The notes: generated by a model not told the origin, from the sequence alone. Shown: positions 7,903-14,823, numbered from the stretch's first letter. The stretch: 15,497 bases of DNA from Clostridiales bacterium UBA5446 (GCA_002427465.1 DIRC01000047.1:7954-23450); one strand, 5' to 3'. Translations and numbers: made by a program.

Positions 7903-8625
7903 TCATGGATCTTGTGATTTATCCTCATTTCCGAGTGTGTCCCGCAGCCAGTCGGGAAGGGTATTCAGCCTGATCGGAAACACCGGTTCGGGAACCCTGC
8001 CCTCAAGCTCGGGGCAAAGCTCCTCCAGCGCACAAAGGAAAACCGCCCTGTCATCCGGAAACATGCGCCGAAACCGCTCCATTCCGGCTACAACCTCCTC
8101 CGCCGTGGTATCCGGGCCGAGATTGGGATTTGCCACAAGCTCCGGGCGCCGCAGCCGCGCCGCCCCGGTCACCCGCGCCATGGTAACCGCAATATCCTCC
8201 GCCCGGCCCGACCAGGGACGATAGGGATTCACAAGGTACAGGACCCGCGTATTCCCCCGGTTAAGAATGTGGGAAAACTGCCCGATCATGTGGGCCCCGT
8301 AAGGCCCGCCCCCCACATCCAGGAGAACGCGGGAATCCTCATCCATAAGCCGCTCGATAACCCCCGGGACCACCGTGGGCGCGTCAAGATACTGGGGCTG
8401 GAAGTGGAAGGTGATCCCGCCGCCCGCCTCCATGCCCGCGGCATCCCGCGCGCGGAAAAGCGGCTTTGTCTGATCCATATCGAAAAAATGGACCGGCCCA
8501 GCTTCCGCTTCCGCCATACGCAGCGCCAAGTTTAAAGCGGTCTCCGTCTTTCCGGAACCCGCCTCTCCGATAAGCACAAAATTTTTTGCAGAGCGCATCA
8601 GCGCCTCAACTAATTTTTTATACAA
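7903..8625 (-). CDS. P-loop ATPase of unknown function, first gene of the VOR operon
   Basis: I do not recognise a named family. The 240-residue soluble protein has a Walker A GEAGSGKT at 20-27, an FFDMDQTKPLFRARD segment at 47-61, and a Walker B-like VLLDVGGGPYG at 100-110. This order resembles the MinD/ParA/CobQ (SIMIBI) NTPase fold, though the canonical deviant-Walker KGG is absent. The C-terminus (about 140-240) has no recognisable domain, and there are no membrane helices or cysteine clusters. The start is a TTG at 8625 with AGGGGA 7 bases upstream. The next in-frame ATG (8598) would leave only ten residues before Walker A and lacks a site. It is 17 bases from the delta subunit gene, so a maturation, regulatory or substrate-activation role for the oxidoreductase is inferred from position only. 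Confidence 0.8.
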   Translation of the reverse strand: MYKKLVEALMRSAKNFVLIGEAGSGKTETALNLALRMAEAEAGPVHFFDMDQTKPLFRARDAAGMEAGGGITFHFQPQYLDAPTVVPGVIERLMDEDSRVLLDVGGGPYGAHMIGQFSHILNRGNTRVLYLVNPYRPWSGRAEDIAVTMARVTGAARLRRPELVANPNLGPDTTAEEVVAGMERFRRMFPDDRAVFLCALEELCPELEGRVPEPVFPIRLNTLPDWLRDTLGNEDKSQDP

Positions 8626-8671
8626 CGCGCTTCCCCTGACATCAAACGCCGGAATTTCGGCAGCTTTATCA

Positions 8672-8700
8672 AACGCCCCCCTCGATGGGAGGGGGGCGTT
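8672..8700 (-). terminator. Terminator or attenuator between the transporter and the VOR operon
   Basis: A perfect 12-bp inverted repeat (8672-8683 with 8689-8700) encloses a GATGG loop. It contains a C6/G6 run and ends in AA/TT. On the minus strand it lies 22 bases after the transporter stop and is followed by only three T's. I see no good promoter between it and the ATPase start at 8625, so it may be a partial terminator with read-through into the VOR operon. The 10-mer ATCAAACGCC occurs twice next to it (8641-8650 and 8668-8677). Confidence 0.65.
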
Positions 8701-8722
8701 GCCGATATGTTCTAAAACGCCT

Positions 8723-9889
8723 TTAGCTCAGATCCACGCCCGGCGCGGTGATATGATTTTCCTTGAGGTACTTTTTGCTGATCTTCCTTCCGCCAAGGAT
8801 GATTGCGGGCAGTATAATGATCGGCAGATTGAGGTAACCGAGAATCCTGTATCCGGTGGAAACCAGGGCGACGATGCCGAACCTGGAAGCAAAGGCGCAG
8901 GCCAGCAGCATCAAGCCGACAAAAATCGCGTCCGCCAGCGAGTGCTTGGCGCCTTGTCTTTTGCTGCGGTAGTATTTGCTGAAACGCGCGACGCCAGCAA
9001 AGGCGAAGCCGACGACGGTACTCAGCACGGCGATGAATACGATCAGGATGTAAACGCCGGTAAGCCAGTTAAAGCCAAGACGCTCCAGCAGCGAATAGAA
9101 CGGAAGAGGCTCTTTCGTGATCGCATATACGTTGGTATAGCTCAGCAGTGCCAGGCTAAGTACAATCAGAAGGGCGGCGTTGGCAATAAATCCGGTTATG
9201 GCAGCCTTCTTGGAGGCTTTCCTGTCCTCCAGCCCGTCGGCAACCGAGGCGATGTTGGCCACAACGGTGGACTGGAAGGAGGCGTAGATGACCGCGCTCC
9301 AAAGGGCCTTGCCCCAATTGACATTCGGCAGATTCGTCTTCTGGTTGGCGATGGAACCGGCCAGATCGCCGTCCCCGAAGATGCCAAGCAGAATAATAAT
9401 CACGGCCAGGATACCCACGACAATGAACATCATGTAGGAGGACGCGTTGCGCACCAGCTCCGCGCCGTAAGCGCACAGCAGCATACTGCAGACAATCACG
9501 ATGCCCACGCCGATCCAATAGTTAAGCCCCGTGAAATTCACCAGCAGCGTGGCCACCGCGTTAAGGCTGCCGCCCAAAGCGGTCAGTATAGTCACAAGGA
9601 AGGAAATGTCGAACAGGATTACGAACCACTTGAACCCAAAAATCTTTTCAACCCATGACTGATAATCGTATGTTTTGTAAATCCGGGAGAATTCCATTGA
9701 ACAGTAAAGTGCGAACGCCAGCAGCCCCATGGCCACAAGAGTTACGCAGATTCCGGGAATACCATACTGTACATAGTACACGTTAAGCTGGGTACCGCTT
9801 GCCACGCCCGGCCCGAAGTGCGTGCCCATCCACACTGCGGCAACGCCAATGAATGCAGGAAGTCCTTTTTTTACTGAGCTTTTCTCCAT
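8723..9889 (-). CDS. YkvI-like integral membrane transporter (LeuT-fold, APC superfamily)
   Basis: The 388-residue protein has about ten to eleven hydrophobic segments and a short Lys-rich N-terminus. The first helix carries GTHFGPGVASGTQ, the unwound-helix glycine-rich signature seen in the YkvI/COG3949 group of uncharacterised transporters. By fold analogy it would use a Na+ or H+ gradient to import an amino acid or organic acid across the cytoplasmic membrane; the substrate is unknown. In-frame starts upstream (9958, 9919) are rejected because AAAGGAGG sits 8 bases before the ATG at 9889. It has its own strong promoter, lies next to the GntR regulator gene and precedes the VOR operon. Substrate supply for the 2-oxoacid pathway is therefore inferred. 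Confidence 0.82.
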   Translation of the reverse strand: MEKSSVKKGLPAFIGVAAVWMGTHFGPGVASGTQLNVYYVQYGIPGICVTLVAMGLLAFALYCSMEFSRIYKTYDYQSWVEKIFGFKWFVILFDISFLVTILTALGGSLNAVATLLVNFTGLNYWIGVGIVIVCSMLLCAYGAELVRNASSYMMFIVVGILAVIIILLGIFGDGDLAGSIANQKTNLPNVNWGKALWSAVIYASFQSTVVANIASVADGLEDRKASKKAAITGFIANAALLIVLSLALLSYTNVYAITKEPLPFYSLLERLGFNWLTGVYILIVFIAVLSTVVGFAFAGVARFSKYYRSKRQGAKHSLADAIFVGLMLLACAFASRFGIVALVSTGYRILGYLNLPIIILPAIILGGRKISKKYLKENHITAPGVDLS

Positions 9890-9956
9890 ACTCTTTTCCT
9901 CCTTTATTTGACTCGACATAGTTTTTCCGCATCCGCTCAGCGCGGAACGTCTGTAC

Positions 9957-9968
9957 ACCTGTTCGCTA
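9957..9968 (-). promoter_or_regulatory. Conserved 12-base element TAGCGAACAGGT, transporter copy
   Basis: On the minus strand this element begins 7 bases after the -10 box of the transporter promoter, so it starts almost at the predicted transcription start. An identical copy lies after the -10 of the ior promoter (11072-11083). It is a candidate operator for the adjacent GntR/FCD regulator, or a shared leader element. Confidence 0.5.
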
Positions 9969-9969
9969 T

Positions 9970-10042
9970 GTTAACAATATACTCACCGGTCTAAAACTTG
10001 TCAAGCAATTTCAACAAAGAATTCGTGAAACGCCTTGTTAAC
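9970..10042. promoter_or_regulatory. Paired GTTAAC palindromes around the transporter promoter
   Basis: GTTAACAA (9970-9977) and its inverted copy TTGTTAAC (10035-10042) bracket the transporter promoter. Their palindrome centres are 67 bases apart. One overlaps the -10/start region, the other lies upstream of the -35. A further small palindrome, CTTGTCAAG (9997-10005), overlaps the -35. These are operator-like, but short AT-rich palindromes are common. Confidence 0.35.
9976..10004 (-). promoter_or_regulatory. Strong sigma-A promoter of the transporter gene
   Basis: On the minus strand a perfect -35 TTGACA (9999-10004) is followed after exactly 17 bases by TATATT (9976-9981, 5 of 6). Predicted transcription starts near 9969, leaving a leader of about 80 bases. 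Confidence 0.85.
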
Positions 10043-10107
10043 TTTGTAACGGTTGACATGAAATTGGGAAAACGGCGCCATTCCACCAACCTCGATTCTA
10101 TTCCCCT

Positions 10108-10857
10108 CTATCCGACTACCGGCATCGACCAGTCGATATTCGTATAAGACTCGATCATTGCCGCATAGTCTTTCTTGCACCCTTCAAAGTCTTTTTCCTT
10201 AATGGCCTCATAGATACTGTAATGTACGTCGCGCCGGTGATCGAGTGTAAATTTCTGAGCGGCGCCCGCGCTCCACTTGGACACGCAGAAAAGAATATAC
10301 TCATGTGTCGGTTCCCTGGCAACGGCGAAGGCATAGGTGAAAAGCGGGTTATGGGACATCCTGCAAACCTGCTCGTGGAATTTGAGATCGGCCAGGGCCA
10401 CGCGCCTGCACCAATTCTCATGGTTCGTCCCATCGTGGTCCTCCCATTCGACCCGATGCTGAACGGCAAGGTCTTTCAGCGTTTCCAGATCCTCCTCGGT
10501 GGCACGTTCCATCGCAAGCCGGGCGCACTCGATCTCCATATGATTGCGAAATTCACACACGGCGTCCAAAAGGCCGGTCTGCTCATAAAATCTTGAGGCC
10601 GACTGAAGATAGCTTTCAAAATCAAACGCGATAACGTAAGTTCCGCTTCCGGTGCGGGTTTCAAGGACGCCCAAGGCATTGAGCTTTTGCAGGGCCATGC
10701 GCACTGTAAGACGGTTCACTCCGAAGGTTTTTGCCAGATCGCTTTCCGACGGCAGGCGATCGCCCACCTTCCATTCCCCGGAGGAAATCTGCATTTGCAG
10801 GGCTTCACATACCATTTCGGAAACAGAGACCTTTTTAATTCTCATATTCTCTTCCAT
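10108..10857 (-). CDS. GntR-family transcriptional regulator, FadR/FCD subfamily
   Basis: The 249-residue regulator has an N-terminal winged helix (about 10-76) with the GntR signature RLPSESDLAKTFGVNRLTVR, ending in the wing GSGTYV. A helical FCD effector domain follows (about 88-235). Likely metal/carboxylate ligands of the FCD pocket are D157 and H161 in DLKFH and H212 in HYSIYEAI; H185 may be another. FCD proteins usually bind organic acids and dissociate from DNA on ligand binding. Starts further upstream (TTG 10869) are rejected: GGAGA lies 6 bases before the ATG at 10857. It is divergent from iorA and follows the transporter on the same strand, so it is the probable local repressor. 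Its ligand, perhaps a 2-oxo or aryl acid, is inferred only. Confidence 0.92.
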   Translation of the reverse strand: MEENMRIKKVSVSEMVCEALQMQISSGEWKVGDRLPSESDLAKTFGVNRLTVRMALQKLNALGVLETRTGSGTYVIAFDFESYLQSASRFYEQTGLLDAVCEFRNHMEIECARLAMERATEEDLETLKDLAVQHRVEWEDHDGTNHENWCRRVALADLKFHEQVCRMSHNPLFTYAFAVAREPTHEYILFCVSKWSAGAAQKFTLDHRRDVHYSIYEAIKEKDFEGCKKDYAAMIESYTNIDWSMPVVG

Positions 10858-10880
10858 AAAATTCTCCAAAAAAATAAAAA

Positions 10881-10897
10881 TCCTGATTTATTCCTGA
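10881..10897 (-). repeat. TCCTGA direct repeat in the GntR leader
   Basis: TCCTGA occurs at 10881-10886 and 10892-10897, exactly 11 bases (about one helical turn) apart, within the untranslated leader of the GntR gene. It could be an autoregulatory site, but the unit is short. Confidence 0.25.
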
Positions 10898-10918
10898 ATT
10901 ACTCTTTTGATTTAAACT

Positions 10919-10947
10919 AGTATATGGTAGAATCTATTTTATTTCAA
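10919..10947 (-). promoter_or_regulatory. Sigma-A promoter of the GntR gene
   Basis: On the minus strand, TTGAAA (10942-10947, 5 of 6) is separated by 17 bases from TATACT (10919-10924, 5 of 6). The predicted leader is about 55 bases. It is back to back with the ior promoter, with about 80 bases between the two -35 boxes. Confidence 0.75.
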
Positions 10948-11025
10948 GTATTTGTTTATTCTATTTTTTTGCCTTCAGAAGCAGTAGGTTTTTTAAGTTT
11001 TATCTGAAATTCCAGCTCAATTCTA

Positions 11026-11054
11026 TTGACTTTTTGGCATTATGAATATAAAAT
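11026..11054 (+). promoter_or_regulatory. Sigma-A promoter of the ior operon
   Basis: TTGACT (11026-11031, 5 of 6) is followed after 17 bases by TAAAAT (11049-11054, 5 of 6). Transcription would start near 11061, giving a leader of about 67 bases that contains the shared 12-base element at 11072-11083. Confidence 0.78.
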
Positions 11055-11071
11055 TCTGTCATTAAGCGAGT

Positions 11072-11083
11072 TAGCGAACAGGT
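11072..11083 (+). promoter_or_regulatory. Conserved 12-base element TAGCGAACAGGT, ior copy
   Basis: This copy is identical to the one at 9957-9968 (minus), in the same orientation relative to transcription. It lies 17 bases after the -10 box, at about +11 of the predicted transcript. A partial direct copy of its left half, TTAAGCGA, sits just upstream at 11063-11070. Confidence 0.5.
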
Positions 11084-11127
11084 ATCATTGTTTGGCTTCT
11101 CGAAATATGGCAAGAAAGGGTGAGATT

Positions 11128-12912
11128 ATGGCAAAAAACCTTATGTCGGGCAATGAGGCAATCGCACGGGGCGCATTTGAAGCCGGCGTTTCCTTTGCGT
11201 CCGCATATCCCGGCACCCCCAGCACCGAGATCGTGGAAAACATAGCCGAGCATTATGGCGACGTCATCATATGCGAATGGGCGCCCAATGAAAAGGTCGC
11301 TTTTGAGGCGGCGGTCGGCGCTTCGATCATCGGCGGGCGCGCCATGGCGGCTATGAAGCATGTTGGGCTGAACGTCGCGGCGGACCCCCTGTGCACCTTC
11401 GCCTATACCGGCGTCAACGGGGGAATGGTTTTTATTTCCGCGGACGACCCGGGCCTTCATTCCTCCCAAAATGAGCAGGACAACCGGTTTTATGCAAAAT
11501 TCGCCAAAATCACAATGCTGGAGCCCTCCGATTCCCAGGAATGCAAGGACATGATGAAAGCCGCTTTTGAAATCAGCGAGACCTATGACACCCCGGTCAT
11601 GATGCGTATGACAACCCGGGTCTGCCACAGCAAATCCCTGGTTGAATACGGCGAACCGCTTCCCCAGAAAAAAAAGGAATATGTGCGGAACCGCGCCAAA
11701 TTCGACCCGGTCCCCGCCATGGCCAAGGGCATGCACACAGAGGTGGAAAAGCGCTGGAAAACCCTTTGCGCCTTTGCCGAAACCAGCGGGCTGACACAAG
11801 AGGAATGGAACGGCGGAGAGATCGGCATTGTCAGCGCCGGCGCCGCCTACCAGTACGCCAAGGAAGTTTTCGGCGACGGGGCCTCATACCTGAAGCTGGG
11901 CCTCACCTGTCCTCTGCCCATTGAGCGCATACGCGCCTTTGGGGACAAGGTCAAAACGCTGTACGTGATCGAGGAACTGGAGCCCTACATAGAAGAGCAG
12001 CTGCGCGCGGCCGGGATAGCCTGCGTTGGGAAATCCCGCATCCCCGTTGAAGGGGAGCTGAATCCCGATATCGTGCGCAAGGCGCTGCTGGGTCAGGAAA
12101 CCCCTACCTTCCAATATGACAAGAGCATTATCCCCATCCGCCCGCCCATGCTTTGCGCCGGCTGTCCCCACGTGGGCTTTTTCTATGAGCTGGCAAAGCA
12201 GAAGGACGTGGTCATGATCGGTGACATCGGCTGCTACGCCCTTTCCGGAAACCCGCCTCTGAACGCCAAGGACTTCGCCCTGTGCATGGGCTCGGGCTTC
12301 TCCATGGCCCACGGCGCGGCAAAAATCTGCGAAAAATTCGGCGACAGCCACAAAATCGTGGGCGTCGTCGGCGACTCCACCTTCTTCCATACCGGCATGA
12401 ATAGTCTGCTGGAAGCGGTCTACAACAACTCCAACGTGGTGCTGGTGGTGGTCGATAACCGGATCACCGGAATGACCGGCCATCAGGAAAACCCAGGCTC
12501 CGGCCACCGCCTGAACGGCGAAGCCGCTTTCCCGGCGGACATAGAGGGCGTCGCCCGGGCCTTCGGCGTAAAGGATATACATAAGGTGAACCCCATGGTG
12601 CTCTCCGAATCCCGGGAGGCGCTTAAAGCCGCCCTGGCCTTCCAGGGCCCTTCCCTCATCATTACCCGTTATCCCTGCGCGCTGAAGAAATACAGCAAAG
12701 AAGATTTTGAGGAATTCGGCTGTGACAGAACCCCTTACGCCGTGGATGAGGATGCCTGCATAGGCTGCAGGCTCTGCCTGCGCCTGGGCTGCCCGGCCAT
12801 CAGCTTTGACAAGGGCAGAAAAAAAGCCGTGATTGACAGGGTCGCCTGCGCCGGCTGCGGAGTCTGCTCCCAGGTCTGTCCCAAGAATGCCATCGGAAAG
12901 GTGGGTGTCTGA
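11128..12912 (+). CDS. iorA: Indolepyruvate:ferredoxin oxidoreductase alpha subunit
   Basis: The 594-residue chain catalyses oxidative decarboxylation of aryl pyruvates (indolepyruvate, phenylpyruvate, 4-hydroxyphenylpyruvate) to arylacetyl-CoA, CO2 and reduced ferredoxin. The pyrimidine-binding half begins with YPGTPSTE (27-34). The thiamine diphosphate motif is GDSTFFHTG from 415, completed by N444 in VDNRITGMTG. LCAGCPH lies ahead of it. The C-terminal ferredoxin domain has two [4Fe-4S] motifs: C544-C547-C550-C555 (CX2CX2CX4CP) and C574-C577-C580-C584. Length and domain order are standard for IorA. An in-frame start at 11026 lies inside the promoter, whereas the ATG at 11128 is preceded by AAGGGTGA. 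It is the first gene of the plus-strand operon. Substrate is assigned by family. Confidence 0.96.
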   Translation: MAKNLMSGNEAIARGAFEAGVSFASAYPGTPSTEIVENIAEHYGDVIICEWAPNEKVAFEAAVGASIIGGRAMAAMKHVGLNVAADPLCTFAYTGVNGGMVFISADDPGLHSSQNEQDNRFYAKFAKITMLEPSDSQECKDMMKAAFEISETYDTPVMMRMTTRVCHSKSLVEYGEPLPQKKKEYVRNRAKFDPVPAMAKGMHTEVEKRWKTLCAFAETSGLTQEEWNGGEIGIVSAGAAYQYAKEVFGDGASYLKLGLTCPLPIERIRAFGDKVKTLYVIEELEPYIEEQLRAAGIACVGKSRIPVEGELNPDIVRKALLGQETPTFQYDKSIIPIRPPMLCAGCPHVGFFYELAKQKDVVMIGDIGCYALSGNPPLNAKDFALCMGSGFSMAHGAAKICEKFGDSHKIVGVVGDSTFFHTGMNSLLEAVYNNSNVVLVVVDNRITGMTGHQENPGSGHRLNGEAAFPADIEGVARAFGVKDIHKVNPMVLSESREALKAALAFQGPSLIITRYPCALKKYSKEDFEEFGCDRTPYAVDEDACIGCRLCLRLGCPAISFDKGRKKAVIDRVACAGCGVCSQVCPKNAIGKVGV

Positions 12913-12913
12913 T

Positions 12914-13492
12914 ATGTCAGGCGTTAAGAACGTTATTCTCTGCGGCGTCGGAGGTCAGGGTACGATACTTGCCAGCAGAATCCTGTCCATCTGCCTCATC
13001 GAAGCGGGCTATGATGTAAAAATGTCCGAAATTCACGGCATGTCCCAGCGGGGCGGCAACGTCACCACCCAGGTGCGCTATGGCGAAAAGGTATACTCCC
13101 CTATTATTGGCAAAGGCTCCGCAGACGTTCTGGTGGCTTTCGAAAAGCTGGAGGCCCTCCGCAACCTGTCGGACGTGAGGACTGACGGGGGAACGGTCAT
13201 CATCAACGACTTTGCCATCCAGTCCCTGCTCACCCTTCAGGGCGCCATGGAGTACCCCGACGACGCCGCCGAAAGAGTTCGCGCCCTGGTGAAGGACACC
13301 AAGGTCATTGACGCCACCGGGCTCGCCACCGATCTGGGAAACCCCAAGGCCGCCAACATTGTGCTTCTGGGCGCCACCGTCAAAGCCCTTGGCCTGGAAT
13401 CCCTGGACTGGGATTACGCACTTGAGCAATGCGTCAAGCCGGAATTCCTCGAGATGAATAAACTGGCTTTCAAGGCCGGCCTTGAAGCCTGA
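12914..13492 (+). CDS. iorB: Indolepyruvate:ferredoxin oxidoreductase beta subunit
   Basis: This 192-residue chain is the gamma-type domain partner of IorA; the two form the functional oxidoreductase. It has GVGGQGT from residue 11 and SEIHGMSQRGG at 38-48, the IorB signature, then GSADVLVAFEKLEALR (68-83). The length is normal for IorB. Its ATG begins one base after the iorA stop codon, and its ribosome binding site (AAGGTGGGTG) lies inside the end of iorA, so translation is coupled. An in-frame start at 12833 inside iorA is rejected. Confidence 0.95.
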   Translation: MSGVKNVILCGVGGQGTILASRILSICLIEAGYDVKMSEIHGMSQRGGNVTTQVRYGEKVYSPIIGKGSADVLVAFEKLEALRNLSDVRTDGGTVIINDFAIQSLLTLQGAMEYPDDAAERVRALVKDTKVIDATGLATDLGNPKAANIVLLGATVKALGLESLDWDYALEQCVKPEFLEMNKLAFKAGLEA

Positions 13493-13514
13493 ATTATAGG
13501 AGGAACGAATAGAT

Positions 13515-14468
13515 ATGAAAATTGCAATTATTGGCAGCGGCGCAGCTGGGAGCGTTTTCGCCGGTTATCTCAGAAAAGGCGGCGCCGAGGATATCTGGCT
13601 GGTAGACCTCTATAAGGCGCACATGGACAAGGTGCGCAAAGACGGTCTCATTCTGAGAAATCCCGCGGGGGAATTCCATCTGACCGGCTTTCAAACGGCC
13701 TATTCCGCTGACGAGATCGGAATTATGGATATTGTCATCATCATGGTCAAGGCAACTCAGACCGAGGCCGCCATGCGCACCGCCGCCCCCTGCATCGGGC
13801 CGGAAACCGTTGTCGTCACGCTCCAGAACGGCCTCGGCAACGATGAGAACATCAAAAAGTTCATTCCCGATGACCGGGTGATCTTCGGCTGCGGGAATAT
13901 GGGCACGGAGCTGCCGGAGCCGGGCGTGTGCGTGGCGAAGCCCGCCAAGGGCAACAATATGTTCTTCGGCCCCTCCGTCAAGAGCGCCCTCGCCGACGCG
14001 GCGGGTACATATCTGGAAAAATGCTTTGCCGCCGGCGGCCTGGAGCCGAAATACTATGACGACGTCCGCCCGTATATCTGGCGGAAAGCCACCTCCAACA
14101 GCGGCTTCAACACGGTCTGCGCCATCCTGCGACTGAAGATCGGCGAGGTTTACGACGATCCTAACGGCGTCGCGCTGGTCTGGGACATCTGGAAGGAAGC
14201 CAGCGACGTGGCCGAAGCCATGGGAATTCCGGGCATCTGGGAGTACATGCAGAAGGAAATGCAAAATGTGGTCACCAATCTGGGCGATTACTATCCCTCC
14301 ATGGCCCAGGATATGCTGATGCACCAGCGCCAGACCGAGGTAACCGCTCTCACGGGAGCCATTTCCGACTATGGCAAAAAACACGGTGTGGCCACCCCCA
14401 CCTGCGACGTGCTGACCCGCGTCGTAAAGGCGCAGGAAGCCAACTACGCCAAACAGTTTTTTAAATAA
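13515..14468 (+). CDS. Ketopantoate reductase (PanE/ApbA) family NAD(P)H-dependent 2-oxoacid reductase
   Basis: The 317-residue protein has an N-terminal Rossmann domain with GSGAAG at 7-12. The catalytic set of the ketopantoate reductase family is complete. K79 is in MVKATQT, N105 is in LQNG, K191, N195 and N199 have the KX3NX3N spacing, and S262 and E275 are in the C-terminal helical domain. The family reduces 2-oxo acids to 2-hydroxy acids with NAD(P)H. In E. coli PanE the substrate is ketopantoate, but no other pantothenate gene is here. Its place directly after iorAB (22-base gap, AGGAGG upstream) suggests reduction of an amino-acid-derived 2-oxo acid as an electron sink, or another hydroxy-acid step. 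That substrate is inference. Confidence 0.88.
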   Translation: MKIAIIGSGAAGSVFAGYLRKGGAEDIWLVDLYKAHMDKVRKDGLILRNPAGEFHLTGFQTAYSADEIGIMDIVIIMVKATQTEAAMRTAAPCIGPETVVVTLQNGLGNDENIKKFIPDDRVIFGCGNMGTELPEPGVCVAKPAKGNNMFFGPSVKSALADAAGTYLEKCFAAGGLEPKYYDDVRPYIWRKATSNSGFNTVCAILRLKIGEVYDDPNGVALVWDIWKEASDVAEAMGIPGIWEYMQKEMQNVVTNLGDYYPSMAQDMLMHQRQTEVTALTGAISDYGKKHGVATPTCDVLTRVVKAQEANYAKQFFK

Positions 14469-14488
14469 GCCATCCGCAAATATAACGA

Positions 14489-14521
14489 ACGGATATCTCC
14501 GGCCACGCCGGAGATATCCGT
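14489..14521 (+). other. Intercistronic hairpin after the PanE-like gene
   Basis: A perfect 15-bp inverted repeat (14489-14503 with 14507-14521) closes a 3-base loop between the PanE-like and SAF-domain genes. No T-tract follows; the next bases are CCAAACGGGG and then the ribosome binding site of the next gene. It may be a 3'-end stabilising or processing hairpin, or a leaky terminator that lowers expression of the downstream lyase genes. Confidence 0.7.
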
Positions 14522-14544
14522 CCAAACGGGGAAGGAGAGTTGCA

Positions 14545-14823
14545 ATGGACGCGGGTTTTAACGCCATCCTCATCGCGCCGGAAGACAATGTGGCGACAGT
14601 AACGGCGGAAATTCTCCCGGGAGAGACCGTTCGGTTTTCCCGGCGGGGGGAAACCGTGCAGATTGTGTCCGGCGGCGTGCCTATCTACCATAAAGTCGCG
14701 CTGGCGGATATCTCCGCCGGCCAAGTAATTACCAAGTACGGCGAGGTTATCGGCGTTGCCATCCGGGATATCCCGGCCGGCAGCCACGTACATAACCACA
14801 ACCTTGCCAGCGGCGTTCAGTAA
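14545..14823 (+). CDS. UxaA-family lyase small subunit (SAF domain)
   Basis: The 92-residue protein is a single SAF domain, equivalent to the N-terminal domain of altronate/galactarate dehydratases and to the small subunit of two-component relatives such as (R)-sulfolactate sulfo-lyase. The signature runs IYHKVALADISAGQVITKYG, then IGVAIRDIPAGSHVHNHNL. The paired His residues near the C-terminus (HVHNHN) are the usual metal or substrate contacts. GGAGAG lies just before the ATG at 14545. It ends 11 bases before its partner large subunit. The specific hydroxy acid cannot be told from this domain; sugar acids, sulfolactate or another hydroxy acid are all possible. Confidence 0.85.
   Translation: MDAGFNAILIAPEDNVATVTAEILPGETVRFSRRGETVQIVSGGVPIYHKVALADISAGQVITKYGEVIGVAIRDIPAGSHVHNHNLASGVQ

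Noticed and set aside
8699..9658. 319-codon plus-strand frame opposite the transporter
   Set aside because: The translation is rich in Gln, Asp, Gly and His with no domain, while the opposite strand encodes a clear multi-helix transporter with promoter and ribosome binding site.
10053..10058. TTGACA on the plus strand as a possible promoter
   Set aside because: No matching -10 at a suitable distance, and no plus-strand gene starts until 11128, with its own promoter.
11026..11127. Longer N-terminus for IorA from the in-frame start at 11026
   Set aside because: The start would coincide with the -35 box of the promoter, the added residues do not resemble IorA, and the ATG at 11128 has a ribosome binding site and the standard family N-terminus.
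10858..11127. Riboswitch or small RNA in the AT-rich divergent gap
   Set aside because: The gap is explained by two back-to-back promoters and short leaders. I found no stable stem or U-tract that would mark a riboswitch or sRNA gene.
13494..14588. 364-codon open frame on the minus strand opposite the PanE-like gene
   Set aside because: It is a shadow of a gene with a complete conserved active site. Its translation is low-complexity (Gly/His/Val-rich) and matches no family, and high-GC codon bias opens antisense frames.
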